This document shows, piece after piece, positions 27,096 through 35,520 of a stretch of DNA of 64,000 bases (the first letter of the stretch is position 1; every line of letters begins with the position of its first letter). Position numbers and translations under genes: made by a program. The notes under the pieces were generated by a model that saw only the letters and a list, made by a program, of their open reading frames with translations, did not search any database and was not told the DNA's origin. Source of the DNA: Chitinophaga hostae (GTDB lineage: Bacteria > Bacteroidota > Bacteroidia > Chitinophagales > Chitinophagaceae); the NCBI RefSeq assembly GCF_018224885.1, contig NZ_JAGTXB010000003.1:310001-374000 (forward strand), written 5' to 3'.

Positions 27096-27662
27096 ATGAG
27101 CTTATTCGATATTTTCAACCGGCAACGCCAAAATGGGCACAGCCACACGGTGGCAATTGAAAACCCGATACCAGATATTCCCGAAACTACGTTCATTGAG
27201 AAGGAAGCGCCGGAAAAAGAGCCTTCCGAAGAAAAATCTGTAACACCCTTCAATGGAGGAATACATCTGTTATACGATTTCCTCGATAAGAATTATGAAT
27301 CCAAAGGATATAACGATGCATTGATAAATCCGGATGCCACCCACCTGGACCAAAATGTGATCGCGTTGAAAAATGACCTCGAAAGATCTATCCGGAAAGT
27401 AAAAACGTTTTACGAAGATTTTATCCGGCAAATCAATTTCCATATCTCAAGCAGGAGCAGAAGTGGCATGATAGATACGGTGGACGAACTTACCGTCAAG
27501 AAGGAAATTGCCGAGAGCCATATCAGCCAGGTCAAAGAAATAGAAGCGCAGGCAAAGGTTAACGAGGGCGTCGGGCATGGCATCATTATCAGCTATACCC
27601 GCGGATTCAGGAATGGGCTTGCGGCCATTTCCAGTCATATGATTCTGAACAAAAACTTTTAA
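27096..27662 (+). CDS. Unknown coiled-coil protein
   Basis: 188 residues from ATG 27096 (MSLFDIFNRQRQ); the open frame starts earlier, at 27027, inside the HNH gene. After a Pro/Glu-rich disordered stretch (residues 25-50), a helical region follows (LKNDLERSIRKVKTFYEDFI, later VKKEIAESHISQVKEIEAQA) that should form a coiled coil. No enzyme motif. It lies 11 bases before the DUF4407 gene, so the two are almost certainly co-expressed and may form a complex. Confidence 0.65.
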   Translation: MSLFDIFNRQRQNGHSHTVAIENPIPDIPETTFIEKEAPEKEPSEEKSVTPFNGGIHLLYDFLDKNYESKGYNDALINPDATHLDQNVIALKNDLERSIRKVKTFYEDFIRQINFHISSRSRSGMIDTVDELTVKKEIAESHISQVKEIEAQAKVNEGVGHGIIISYTRGFRNGLAAISSHMILNKNF

Positions 27663-27673
27663 AATCGGGCGCT

Positions 27674-28666
27674 ATGAAACATCTGTGGATCCGTTTCGGC
27701 TGCTTCATCACCGGGTACAACTACAACATCCTGCGAAACTGCAGCGAAGCTGCTTTTAAATCCGTGAAGAAGTATACTGCCGCTATGCTCATCGTTTGCA
27801 TTCTGTGGTTTTTTATTGGTTTTACTTTTGCACATCGTTACCTGTCGCTCAACCTGCCGGGTTGCATGCTGGCAGGAGCGCTCTCCATCATCATCATTGT
27901 ACAGGTCGAAAAGCAGATCGTGCTGTCTATCAACCCGCACCGGCTGCTGGTAATTTCCAGGGGCTGTTTGGCGCTCATGATGTCTGTGCTGGGAGCTGTC
28001 ATCATCGATCAGATATTGTTCGAAAAAGATATTGAGATCCAGAAAATTTCTTACGTATCGGAAAAAGTAGACAGGATATTACCCTCGAAAACAGAAGAAT
28101 TAAGAAAGCAGATAGCCACACTGGACACAACAATTAGTAAAAAGGAACAGGAGCGAGGGAACTACGTGGAGGATATCAGTAAGCATCCAACCACAACTGC
28201 CACCACCACGCAAAGAGCAACAAAACGGGCGCCTGAGCATACCATAACATCTTCGGGCAGGGACTCAACTATTTGGAAAACAACAAGCGATGTTACTGTT
28301 GCCTCTACCTTAGTACCCAACCCCAAAATAGCATTGTTGCCATCCCTCGACGCCGCCATTGATGCTATGCGGCAACAAAAAGCCAAAAAAGAAAACGAAT
28401 TGCTATACATCAAGCCTGCACTTGAAAAAGAAATGAAAGCGAGTACAGGGTTCCTGGATGAGTTAACGATCATGAAGCAGATGTTATCCGCATCCTACAT
28501 TGCAATGTGTTTCTGGTTCCTGTGGATACTTTTCTTCCTGTTCCTGGAGATGCTGGTACTATTCAGTAAGCTGGGCGACAAGTCAAATGATTACGAAAAA
28601 GTAGTGCTCCATCATATGAACTTACAGATGCGGCGGCTCGATGCCCTTGGAAAAGGATTTGAATGA
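27674..28666 (+). CDS. DUF4407 membrane protein
   Basis: 330 residues. Two membrane segments near the N-terminus (YTAAMLIVCILWFFIGFTFA and AGALSIIIIVQ), a third (LALMMSVLGAVIIDQILF), a long soluble coiled-coil loop rich in Lys/Glu (about residues 120-260), and a last span (MCFWFLWILFFLFLEMLVL). This layout and the opening FGCFITGYNYNILRNCS match the DUF4407 family. Function is unknown. Its position between a coiled-coil protein and an HsdR-N-like nuclease, 39 bases upstream of the latter, suggests a membrane-linked complex. Confidence 0.75.
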   Translation: MKHLWIRFGCFITGYNYNILRNCSEAAFKSVKKYTAAMLIVCILWFFIGFTFAHRYLSLNLPGCMLAGALSIIIIVQVEKQIVLSINPHRLLVISRGCLALMMSVLGAVIIDQILFEKDIEIQKISYVSEKVDRILPSKTEELRKQIATLDTTISKKEQERGNYVEDISKHPTTTATTTQRATKRAPEHTITSSGRDSTIWKTTSDVTVASTLVPNPKIALLPSLDAAIDAMRQQKAKKENELLYIKPALEKEMKASTGFLDELTIMKQMLSASYIAMCFWFLWILFFLFLEMLVLFSKLGDKSNDYEKVVLHHMNLQMRRLDALGKGFE

Positions 28667-28705
28667 TAACATTTTCTGATAACATCAATATCAAAAAAAA
28701 TTAAG

Positions 28706-29815
28706 ATGGATTTTAAAGATGAAATCAAACTCTTCGGCGATAAAGTCGAAAAGCTTAAAAACCAGATCCAGACAGAGGAAGCTACCAAGAATGCTTTTAT
28801 CATGCCTTTCATTAAGGTGCTGGGCTACGATGTATTTGACCCATTTGAAGTAATGCCGGAATTCATCGCGGATATCGGGATTAAGAAAGGTGAAAAAGTG
28901 GACTATGCCATACTGAAAGAAGGCAAGCCATCTATACTCATCGAATGTAAGCATTGGGGAGAAAGCCTGGATCCACACAACTCCCAGCTTTTCCGGTATT
29001 TCCATACAACAACCGCCAAGTTCGGCCTGTTATCCAACGGAATCATTTACCGTTTTTATACAGATCTTACTGAGCAGAATAAAATGGATGATAAACCATT
29101 CTTCGAATTTAACGTGACAGATATAAAAGATAACCAGATCGAAGAACTAAAAAAATTCCATAAGTCATATTTCAACCTGGAAAACATTCAAACCACCGCA
29201 AGCGAGCTAAAATATATGAATGAGCTCAAAACCCTGATAAATATTGAGTTCCAGAATCCTTCTGAAGGGTTGATTAAGCTCTTCACCAAACAGATATACA
29301 GGGGCATGTTAACTTCAAAAATTGTGGAGCAGTTCGGCGCGCTTACCAGGAAGTCAATACAACAATATATCAATGACCTGATAACGGACAGACTTAAATC
29401 TGCGCTGAAAAAGGAAAATGATACTGAGCCGGCTGATGCGGAAAAGGAAACAGCCACAACAAATGCCGAAGAAAAAGGTGCTTTGATTGAAACCACCGAG
29501 GAGGAAAAAGAAGGATACATGATCGTAAAAACAATTCTCCGTCAAAAAATAAAGGCGGCCAGGATAGCCTATCGGGATGCTCAATCTTATTTCGCCATAC
29601 TACTGGATGATAACAATCGAAAAACGATATGCAGATTGTATTTCAACGGTTCACGAAAATATATTGGCACTTTTGATGAGCAAAAAAAAGAAACCAGGAC
29701 TGAGATGATGACGGTAGATGATATCTTTAAATTCGAAGAAATACTTCATAAGACGGTTGATTGGTATGATGCAGAAAAAAGTGCAGGTAAATTAATACAA
29801 ACATTGGAACAGTGA
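28706..29815 (+). CDS. Stand-alone HsdR N-terminal-like nuclease
   Basis: 369 residues. The N-terminal 160 residues carry the HSDR_N signature: QTEEATKNAFIMPFIKVLGY (conserved Glu24/25), then Asp66 in EKVDYAIL and Glu80-x-Lys82 in SILIECKHWGESLD, together a PD-(D/E)xK active site. There is no helicase motor, unlike HsdR itself. A middle helical part (RKSIQQYINDLITDRLK), a charged linker and a C-terminal beta domain (YFAILLDDNNRKTICRLYFN) follow. It probably cleaves DNA, alone or with partners. Last gene of the run; a long hairpin follows 35 bases after the stop. Confidence 0.8.
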   Translation: MDFKDEIKLFGDKVEKLKNQIQTEEATKNAFIMPFIKVLGYDVFDPFEVMPEFIADIGIKKGEKVDYAILKEGKPSILIECKHWGESLDPHNSQLFRYFHTTTAKFGLLSNGIIYRFYTDLTEQNKMDDKPFFEFNVTDIKDNQIEELKKFHKSYFNLENIQTTASELKYMNELKTLINIEFQNPSEGLIKLFTKQIYRGMLTSKIVEQFGALTRKSIQQYINDLITDRLKSALKKENDTEPADAEKETATTNAEEKGALIETTEEEKEGYMIVKTILRQKIKAARIAYRDAQSYFAILLDDNNRKTICRLYFNGSRKYIGTFDEQKKETRTEMMTVDDIFKFEEILHKTVDWYDAEKSAGKLIQTLEQ

Positions 29816-29849
29816 CAGCCCACTAATTAACTATCATTTATAAAAATAA

Positions 29850-29883
29850 CAAAGGAGTTATTTCACAAGAAATAACTCCTTTG
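29850..29883. terminator. 15-bp perfect inverted repeat, probable bidirectional terminator
   Basis: CAAAGGAGTTATTTC (29850-29864) pairs perfectly with GAAATAACTCCTTTG (29869-29883) around ACAA. It lies between the nuclease gene and the convergent azoreductase remnant. The flanks are AT-rich, with an A-rich run on the left that reads as T-rich on the minus strand. Confidence 0.7.
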
Positions 29884-29907
29884 ATCTATAGGATCAGAAG
29901 ATATTAA

Positions 29908-30511
29908 TTAATCAATCCTTATACTTCCAATTGCCTTCTCCATAGCAACCTCCATCACTCCCGGCACTTTTAGTCCCTCAGCACGCACTACCGTCAGATC
30001 TGTCATGCCTAAAAAGCCAAAGAAAGCATTCAGATAAGGAGCAACAAAGTCGTTGGCTTTGCCGGGACCTTCTGAATAAACGCCACCGGACGACATTGGC
30101 CACATACACTTTTTTCCCTGTCACTTTTCCAACAGGACCATTTTCACCATACCCAAAAGTTATTCCCACCCTGGTAACATGATCAATCCAGGCTTTTAAC
30201 GCGGTATGAATGGTAAAGTTGTAAAGCGGGGCACCAATCACAATGATGTCTGAAGCTAGTAACTGTTTAACCATTTCGTCAGAAAAACGAATAGACGCTT
30301 TTTCTTCTTCCGTCAGCTGATCTCCGGGAATAAAGAAAGTGCGAAGAACAGCAGGGTTAAGATGTGGAATTTCGATATTAACCAGGTTTAATTCCTCCAC
30401 TGTACTGCCCGAATATTTCTCCTGAATTTTTTCGATGATAGCATTCCCCAGTTGAATACTGTTCGATCCTTTTTCCTGTATACTTGAAATTAAATGAAGA
30501 ATACGTTTCAT
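29908..30511 (-). pseudogene. FMN-dependent NADH-azoreductase, frameshifted
   Basis: The first frame from ATG 30511 gives the flavodoxin-fold start MKRILHLISSIQEKGSNSIQ, IVIGAPLYNFTIHTALKAWI and GKKVYVAN; it then runs into non-homologous residues. The family sequence SSGGVYSEGPGKANDFVAPY and the C-terminal part continue in another frame (29908-30105). One extra base at about 30092-30095 explains the switch. Intact members (AzoR/AcpD) reduce quinones and azo dyes with NADH. Either a recent pseudogene or a sequencing error; the rest of the gene is well preserved. It lies divergent from an HxlR regulator. Confidence 0.85.
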
Positions 30512-30682
30512 AAAAATCTACTTTTTTAATAATCTTATCATTTTTAGATTTCGAGATCGCCGGATTTTCTTTCTGTGCTAGCAATAAAAGAATTCTTTCG
30601 CTCGAATTATCGAAGACAAAATTATGGTTGCCGGGTGGTCAAAAGGGAGCACTTACCCAAAGGGAAGCGGTTACATTTAGGT

Positions 30683-30696
30683 AATGTAATTACATT
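30683..30696. promoter_or_regulatory. Perfect 14-bp palindrome, probable HxlR operator
   Basis: AATGTAATTACATT is its own reverse complement. It overlaps the -7-like TACATTTG at 30691-30698, and TTACATTT also occurs at 30671-30678. Position directly in front of the HxlR gene and between it and the azoreductase suggests autoregulation; HxlR proteins bind such dyad sites as dimers. Confidence 0.55.
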
Positions 30697-30698
30697 TG
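30691..30698 (+). promoter_or_regulatory. Bacteroidota -7 promoter element TACATTTG
   Basis: TACATTTG matches TAnnTTTG. It ends only five bases before the ATG at 30704, so a transcript from it would have almost no leader, or translation would begin at the ATG at 30710. Confidence 0.45.
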
Positions 30699-30703
30699 TG
30701 TGT

Positions 30704-31081
30704 ATGAGTATGATAATAAATGAGCCCCTTCCCAGGAATGAAGAATGCGCTGCTGCGCTCAAAAACGTGCTTGATGCATTATCTGTTATTAACGGAAGAT
30801 GGAAGCTGGCATTGCTTCTTTGCCTGATGCAATCATCAAAGCGCTTTAATGAGATCCAGCATGAAATACCCGGTATATCTTCCAGGATCTTAGCCAAAGA
30901 GTTGAAAGACCTGGAGCTAAATTATTTTATCAGGCGCAATGTATACCCAACCACGCCGGTAACTATTATCTATGAAGCAACCGAGTACAGCCGCACCTTA
31001 AAAAAAGTGCTGGGCGAACTGGGCGCCTGGGGCGGGCTACACCGGGAAAAGATCAGGCAAAGCATGCGGAAACAATCCTGA
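30704..31081 (+). CDS. HxlR-family winged-helix regulator
   Basis: 125 residues from ATG 30704 (MSMIINEPLPRNEECAAALK); ATG 30710 is also possible, and the open frame begins upstream at 30575. The HxlR core is visible: ALSVINGRWKLALLLCLMQS, KRFNEIQHEIPGISSRILAK (recognition helix) and the wing YFIRRNVYPTTPVTIIYEAT. These regulators often sense quinones, aldehydes or oxidants and control neighbouring reductases. The divergent azoreductase is its likely target and is now frameshifted. A palindrome lies right at its promoter. Confidence 0.85.
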   Translation: MSMIINEPLPRNEECAAALKNVLDALSVINGRWKLALLLCLMQSSKRFNEIQHEIPGISSRILAKELKDLELNYFIRRNVYPTTPVTIIYEATEYSRTLKKVLGELGAWGGLHREKIRQSMRKQS

Positions 31082-31157
31082 GCAGACGGCCTTACCTGGA
31101 AATTGTAAAATCAAGATTTTATCTTGCAAATGATCATTTACGAAGCATGCGTTTATC

Positions 31158-32165
31158 TTACAGTGTAAGATTATTTTTCGTTGCAGCATCCGGCCAGGCA
31201 AATCCGGCTCCGCCGTGCCTGTAACGCTCTGTTTCCTGCAGGTAAAAAGTATTTACCCCCTGAATCCCTATTCCGGAATAGTACAAAAATTGATCTACAT
31301 GCTCCTGGTATTCACCAAATTCACGATACTCTTTATGTATGGCAAGCAATTCAGCCAGATCTTCATTATGAATACGAAGCGCCTCAACGCAGGCTTCTTC
31401 CAGCGAAAGATGGCAATCCTGTTGCAGCACAAAAATCAGATTAAAAACCTCTGTGCCTTTTGCCAGTTCCTTTGGCAGGGAATGGATATCGTTTTGCCAG
31501 GCAATAACCCTGCTCAGCAAGGTGATCATTCGTTGTACCACCGGATGCTCCACAATATGTTTTGGCAAGATAAGCCCTGATTCTATCTCCCCAAAAAGAA
31601 GATAGGGCAGCATCAGGACGTTATATTCACGAAGTACTTTGAAAAGCGCGAGGGAGGGCGGGCGATTAGCAACTTTATAAGGATGTTCAAGCTCGATCCC
31701 ATACCTGGTGGTGATATAAAAATAGTTAGCGAAACGTTCCACCCATATGTCAGGCATGAAAGCCCTGAACTCATCTCTCAGCAATGCTATATGTTGATAC
31801 AGTGCATTTTCTTCTGGAGTTGGCTGCTCTCCCCGAAGTATTGCCGTACAACGGGTTCGCAGATATTCGATTTCCTCGGAAGAGGACTCCTCCACCTGGT
31901 CATCCAGCACAACATACTGAAGCATAAACCTGTTACAAGGAGTCGCCTGCTCGTAAGTTAAATGTGGCCACATACAAGCAGTACAGGCATGCAGGCGCAT
32001 CTTCTTATATCTTACTTTTTGCTTTTCCGTCAAAAATGTATAGTCGTTATCGATCCACCCATCCATATCCCTGCCCATTTGTTCTACATGCGGATTAATC
32101 AAATTGGGCCATGGATAATAGTTTATCGGAAGATAGTTTCCTGAGTTGTATTCTTCTGGTCTCAT
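31158..32165 (-). CDS. Class I terpene synthase
   Basis: 335 residues, the usual length for a bacterial alpha-domain terpene cyclase. All metal and diphosphate motifs are in place: Asp-rich DDQVE (88-92), pyrophosphate-sensor Arg179 exactly 46 residues before the NSE motif, NSE triad NDIHSLPKE (Asn225, Ser229, Glu233) and the C-terminal Arg314-Tyr315 pair. It should ionise farnesyl or geranylgeranyl diphosphate and cyclise it in the cytoplasm; product unknown. Chitinophaga pinensis has characterised enzymes of this class. It follows a second synthase by 64 bases. Confidence 0.9.
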   Translation of the reverse strand: MRPEEYNSGNYLPINYYPWPNLINPHVEQMGRDMDGWIDNDYTFLTEKQKVRYKKMRLHACTACMWPHLTYEQATPCNRFMLQYVVLDDQVEESSSEEIEYLRTRCTAILRGEQPTPEENALYQHIALLRDEFRAFMPDIWVERFANYFYITTRYGIELEHPYKVANRPPSLALFKVLREYNVLMLPYLLFGEIESGLILPKHIVEHPVVQRMITLLSRVIAWQNDIHSLPKELAKGTEVFNLIFVLQQDCHLSLEEACVEALRIHNEDLAELLAIHKEYREFGEYQEHVDQFLYYSGIGIQGVNTFYLQETERYRHGGAGFAWPDAATKNNLTL

Positions 32166-32229
32166 TGCTATGTTGCCTTAAGATTAGTACTATGTAATTT
32201 TTCCTGAGGGGTTTTATCTCCGGAGTCGA

Positions 32230-33225
32230 TCAATTATTGGCTTTTATTGCTTGCACTGAAGGGAATCCATCCATGGTATTATATCTATCCATTTTAGCAG
32301 AAATGTTTTTCCAACCGCTTAACGTCATACTAATGTAGTGTATTCTGTTAACGACAGCGTCATGCCATTCGCCAAAATCAGGAAGAGACATCTGCAACTG
32401 AATAAATTCTTCCAGTTCTTCATCATGAATGCGTAAGTCCTCCAGACAAGCCTCTTCCAGTGATATGTTACGATTATGCTGGATAACTTTTACCAGATTA
32501 TAATAGATACTTCCTGTTGCTTCATCCTTTCCTACTGACTGCACCTCATTATAACATACCATCATCCGGCTGGCCAATGCTTTTAGTCGTTGTATCGCCG
32601 GATGATTACAAATATTGGCAGGAAGCGGCAGTTTGGTTTCTATGTCCATCAATTCCAGGAACGGAAAAAGGCACAATGAGTTCTCACGGATAGCGATACA
32701 TTCTTCAATCGTAGGGAATGTTCTTTTCTCCTTATAAGTAAGCTCTTGTTCCAGACCATTAAAATATTTATTGAGAGCCGTAATAAAACGTTGTAACGAT
32801 TCAACAGGAATAAATTGTAACAATTCTGAACGCAAAGACGCTAATAGTAAAGCTAAAGGTATTCCTGCTTCTTCTGCAGCTATTTCCCCGCCTAATACGG
32901 CTATGGATTTTTCATGAACAAGCTTTACTTCCGAAAGAGGGGCCTCTTCATACATATCATCATTGTAAAGTGTCCAGAGCATAAAACGGCAAACGGGTTT
33001 GAGCCGCTCCAGGCTTGCAGTAGGGAACCATTGGGAGGCAATATGCGCCGTTTTTGTTTTCTTATATTTATACCGGGTATCAGGATCGTTCTTGTACAGG
33101 TAAAGATATTCACCATCGATCCACTGGTTATCAGTGATATCCTGCAGCTGCTCGGCAAAAGGATTTTTAAGCATTGGGAAAGGATAACGAAAACGTGCGA
33201 GGGTTGTTCTCATAGCAGTATTCAT
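32230..33225 (-). CDS. Class I terpene synthase with variant NSE motif
   Basis: 331 residues. The Asp-rich motif is DDMYE (89-93), the sensor Arg180 is again 46 residues before the NSE motif, and Arg314-Tyr315 is conserved. The NSE motif reads NEVQSVGKD (226-234): the second position is Glu instead of Asp and the last Mg-binding Glu is replaced by Asp234. This may keep, weaken or change metal binding. The two synthases share length and motif positions and are probably old duplicates or co-selected partners. They form one minus-strand unit with the synthase at 31158. Confidence 0.86.
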   Translation of the reverse strand: MNTAMRTTLARFRYPFPMLKNPFAEQLQDITDNQWIDGEYLYLYKNDPDTRYKYKKTKTAHIASQWFPTASLERLKPVCRFMLWTLYNDDMYEEAPLSEVKLVHEKSIAVLGGEIAAEEAGIPLALLLASLRSELLQFIPVESLQRFITALNKYFNGLEQELTYKEKRTFPTIEECIAIRENSLCLFPFLELMDIETKLPLPANICNHPAIQRLKALASRMMVCYNEVQSVGKDEATGSIYYNLVKVIQHNRNISLEEACLEDLRIHDEELEEFIQLQMSLPDFGEWHDAVVNRIHYISMTLSGWKNISAKMDRYNTMDGFPSVQAIKANN

Positions 33226-33293
33226 GGAAATCGCTTTGGGTTATTTTGAGGAGTCTTCGTCTGGATAATCGCTTGATGCTCTTTGTACCATTT

Positions 33294-33301
33294 CAAAAAT
33301 A
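33294..33301 (-). promoter_or_regulatory. Candidate -7 element TATTTTTG for the terpene synthase genes
   Basis: On the minus strand TATTTTTG matches TAnnTTTG and lies 68 bases upstream of the ATG at 33225. An inverted repeat at 33307-33335 stands just upstream of it. Confidence 0.45.
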
Positions 33302-33306
33302 GTAAG

Positions 33307-33335
33307 GATCACTGCAGTATAATAGCAGTATGATC
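33307..33335. promoter_or_regulatory. Inverted repeat GATC-ACTGC-N9-GCAGT-AT-GATC, possible operator
   Basis: ACTGC at 33311-33315 and GCAGT at 33325-33329 form an inverted repeat flanked by GATC on both sides. Its place just upstream of a -7 element is right for an activator or repressor of the terpene synthases. The TPR/LuxR-type protein encoded next door is a possible ligand. Confidence 0.35.
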
Positions 33336-33471
33336 GCTTTCTATGTTAATCTTGTGAGTTCCTGTACTTTTTCCCGACTTAGTTTTCCCGGGCGTTTCGA
33401 TGACGCATACAAGGTTTGCGTTCCTAAGCATTTAGATGACCTGGGCCAAGTTGGTTTTGCATTACACGGAC

Positions 33472-35289
33472 TTAACTACCTATGCCCTGTAAAAAGATAT
33501 TCAGGTCTTCGTCTCTTCCCAGTCCAAGCTTTTGCTTTATCCTATAGCGGCTCATCCGGACACTTTTGGCTTCGATATTCATCAGCTGGGCTATCTGCCG
33601 CGTATCCATTTTGAGATAAAGGTAGGCACATAGTTTCAGGTCCAGCGAACTGAGGTTTCTTTGGGCTTTCTCGTTAATCAGGTTAAAAAAATCGGGATGA
33701 ACACGCTGGATCTGCAATTTTGCGTCTTCAAAATCATTATCAATGACCAGTTCTTCTTTTAGTATCTTTTGCATATTTACCGGGCCGCCTTCGGATAACT
33801 TATCCTTTATGTTGAGCAACATGCGGTTCTTATGTTCCAGGTGTAATACATTGGCCATTACTTCTTTCTGAAGCTGTTGTTGCTGGGTTTCCATCAGTTG
33901 CTGCTCTGCCAGGAGCCTTGCCTGTTCTTCTTTTTGAAGCTTTATCTGTAATTCGGAATCCAGTTTTTCCAACTGCAACTGCTTCTCCCGTTGCATAGCG
34001 TAGCGCAACCTGAAATGATAGGAACGGAACATAAACACCAGGCCAAGCAAGGAAGCCACTGCGATACAGGCGTACAGGTAGTTTTGCAGCATCCGGCTTT
34101 TTTCCCGTTCTTTCAGCACTTTCATTTCGTTATCCTTCTTCTCTGTTTCGTATTGTATTTCCAGCTTTTGCGCGCTCTGCGCCTGCTTCTGACTAAAGTT
34201 TTTGTTGCTGTATTCCGTTACTTTTTCCTGGTAATCCAGTGCTTTCTGATAGTCGCCTTTACGTTTATAAAGCGCTGATAATGCATTTACCACATTAATC
34301 ATGGTGTAATAATAAGGCGGTTGTTCTGTTTTCATAACTTCGTAAGCCTCCAGCAAATAGCGCTCTTCCAGTGCATTGTTATTTTCCCTACGGGCATATT
34401 CGCTTAATATGCCTAAGCTACTGGCAACAACTTCCTGGCTGCGACCTGCATCTTTCAACACAGTTCTGGCTGTATTGGCGAAATGAATCGCCTGGGCTTT
34501 AGCCCCTGCGTCTGTTTCCGGGAAATATTTCAGGTAACAGTTAGCAATATTAATACACGCAATAGCATAGGTATAATCGGCCACCTGACCGGGGTGTTGC
34601 CGGTATAGTGCTTCCGATTGACTTAAATAAAATAAGGTGCTGTCGAGTTCCCCCTTTTCCTTTTGGGCATTATAATTATACTCATGGGCAACCGACAGGG
34701 CGGTATAACAGTTGCTTAACATGTTGTAATCCTTTGTTTGCAGGATATTTTCTGTTGCTTTCCGCGCGTAGAGATTTACTTTATCTTCATTATTCCAGTC
34801 TGAATTGACCACATACAGTTGATAGTAGAATTTGCCCGCGATGTTATGATCCATTTTTCTTTCCAGTTCTTTCAGGCCGGACTGGCAATTTTTCACCACG
34901 TTTTCTGCGTCGTCAAGGGTTTTATATAACAGTACCCGGGCATAATAAGCATAAGCCATTGCCACCGGGTCATTCGCCCGTTGTGCCATCAACAGTGCCG
35001 AATCACTTGTTTTCGTCAGCGTGGTCAACTGCCTGGCGTTGGATTTAATATTTACCAGCAATGTGTAAGCTTTGGCAGCCCCGGTATAGTTTTTACTTTG
35101 TAAGGCGGTTTGGATACTTTGACTGGCTGCCGACAAGGCAGCTTCATAGCTTCTATTGATCCTATAGGTTTCTGCCTGTTGATAGAATAGGCCCGATTGG
35201 TCCTTTTGAGCAGCTTCCGTTTGTGTGAAACCATCCAATGACAAACTAATATAAATACATATAAACAGAAAATGAAGCAAGAATTTCAT
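33472..35289 (-). CDS. TPR-containing membrane regulator with LuxR-type HTH
   Basis: 605 residues. A signal/anchor (MKFLLHFLFICIYISLSL) is followed by tetratricopeptide repeats in the periplasm (about residues 30-370), one membrane span (LYACIAVASLLGLVFMF), a cytoplasmic Gln/Glu-rich coiled coil and a C-terminal HTH (LDLKLCAYLYLKMDTRQIAQ, NIEAKSVRMSRYRIKQKLGL). This 'TPR-TM-coiled coil-LuxR HTH' layout is a Bacteroidota one-component membrane regulator. It lies upstream of, and in the same direction as, the two terpene synthases (246-base gap), which it may control. Confidence 0.8.
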   Translation of the reverse strand: MKFLLHFLFICIYISLSLDGFTQTEAAQKDQSGLFYQQAETYRINRSYEAALSAASQSIQTALQSKNYTGAAKAYTLLVNIKSNARQLTTLTKTSDSALLMAQRANDPVAMAYAYYARVLLYKTLDDAENVVKNCQSGLKELERKMDHNIAGKFYYQLYVVNSDWNNEDKVNLYARKATENILQTKDYNMLSNCYTALSVAHEYNYNAQKEKGELDSTLFYLSQSEALYRQHPGQVADYTYAIACINIANCYLKYFPETDAGAKAQAIHFANTARTVLKDAGRSQEVVASSLGILSEYARRENNNALEERYLLEAYEVMKTEQPPYYYTMINVVNALSALYKRKGDYQKALDYQEKVTEYSNKNFSQKQAQSAQKLEIQYETEKKDNEMKVLKEREKSRMLQNYLYACIAVASLLGLVFMFRSYHFRLRYAMQREKQLQLEKLDSELQIKLQKEEQARLLAEQQLMETQQQQLQKEVMANVLHLEHKNRMLLNIKDKLSEGGPVNMQKILKEELVIDNDFEDAKLQIQRVHPDFFNLINEKAQRNLSSLDLKLCAYLYLKMDTRQIAQLMNIEAKSVRMSRYRIKQKLGLGRDEDLNIFLQGIGS

Positions 35290-35520
35290 GCCGGCAAATT
35301 ACTATAAATTGGTAAAAGTGATGGCAAGAATATAATAATATAAACATTAATCATCTTTATAAATAATTGATATACAAAATATTTTTCAGGATGTAGTCGT
35401 ATTGTAGACGCTTTCCTGCAAGGAGGGTAGACGGTTTGTAGCATAGCAAGGTTTGGAAGGCCGGTCACCGCAGGCAGATATTTGTGCCAGGCAATATTGC
35501 CCGACAAATCATTACATTTT

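Noticed and set aside
28706..29815. Complete type I restriction enzyme
   Set aside because: Only the HsdR N-terminal nuclease part is present; no helicase motor, HsdM or HsdS is found.
22281..31081. Prophage or integrative element
   Set aside because: No integrase, capsid, tail, relaxase or direct-repeat borders were seen, although several genes are of accessory type.
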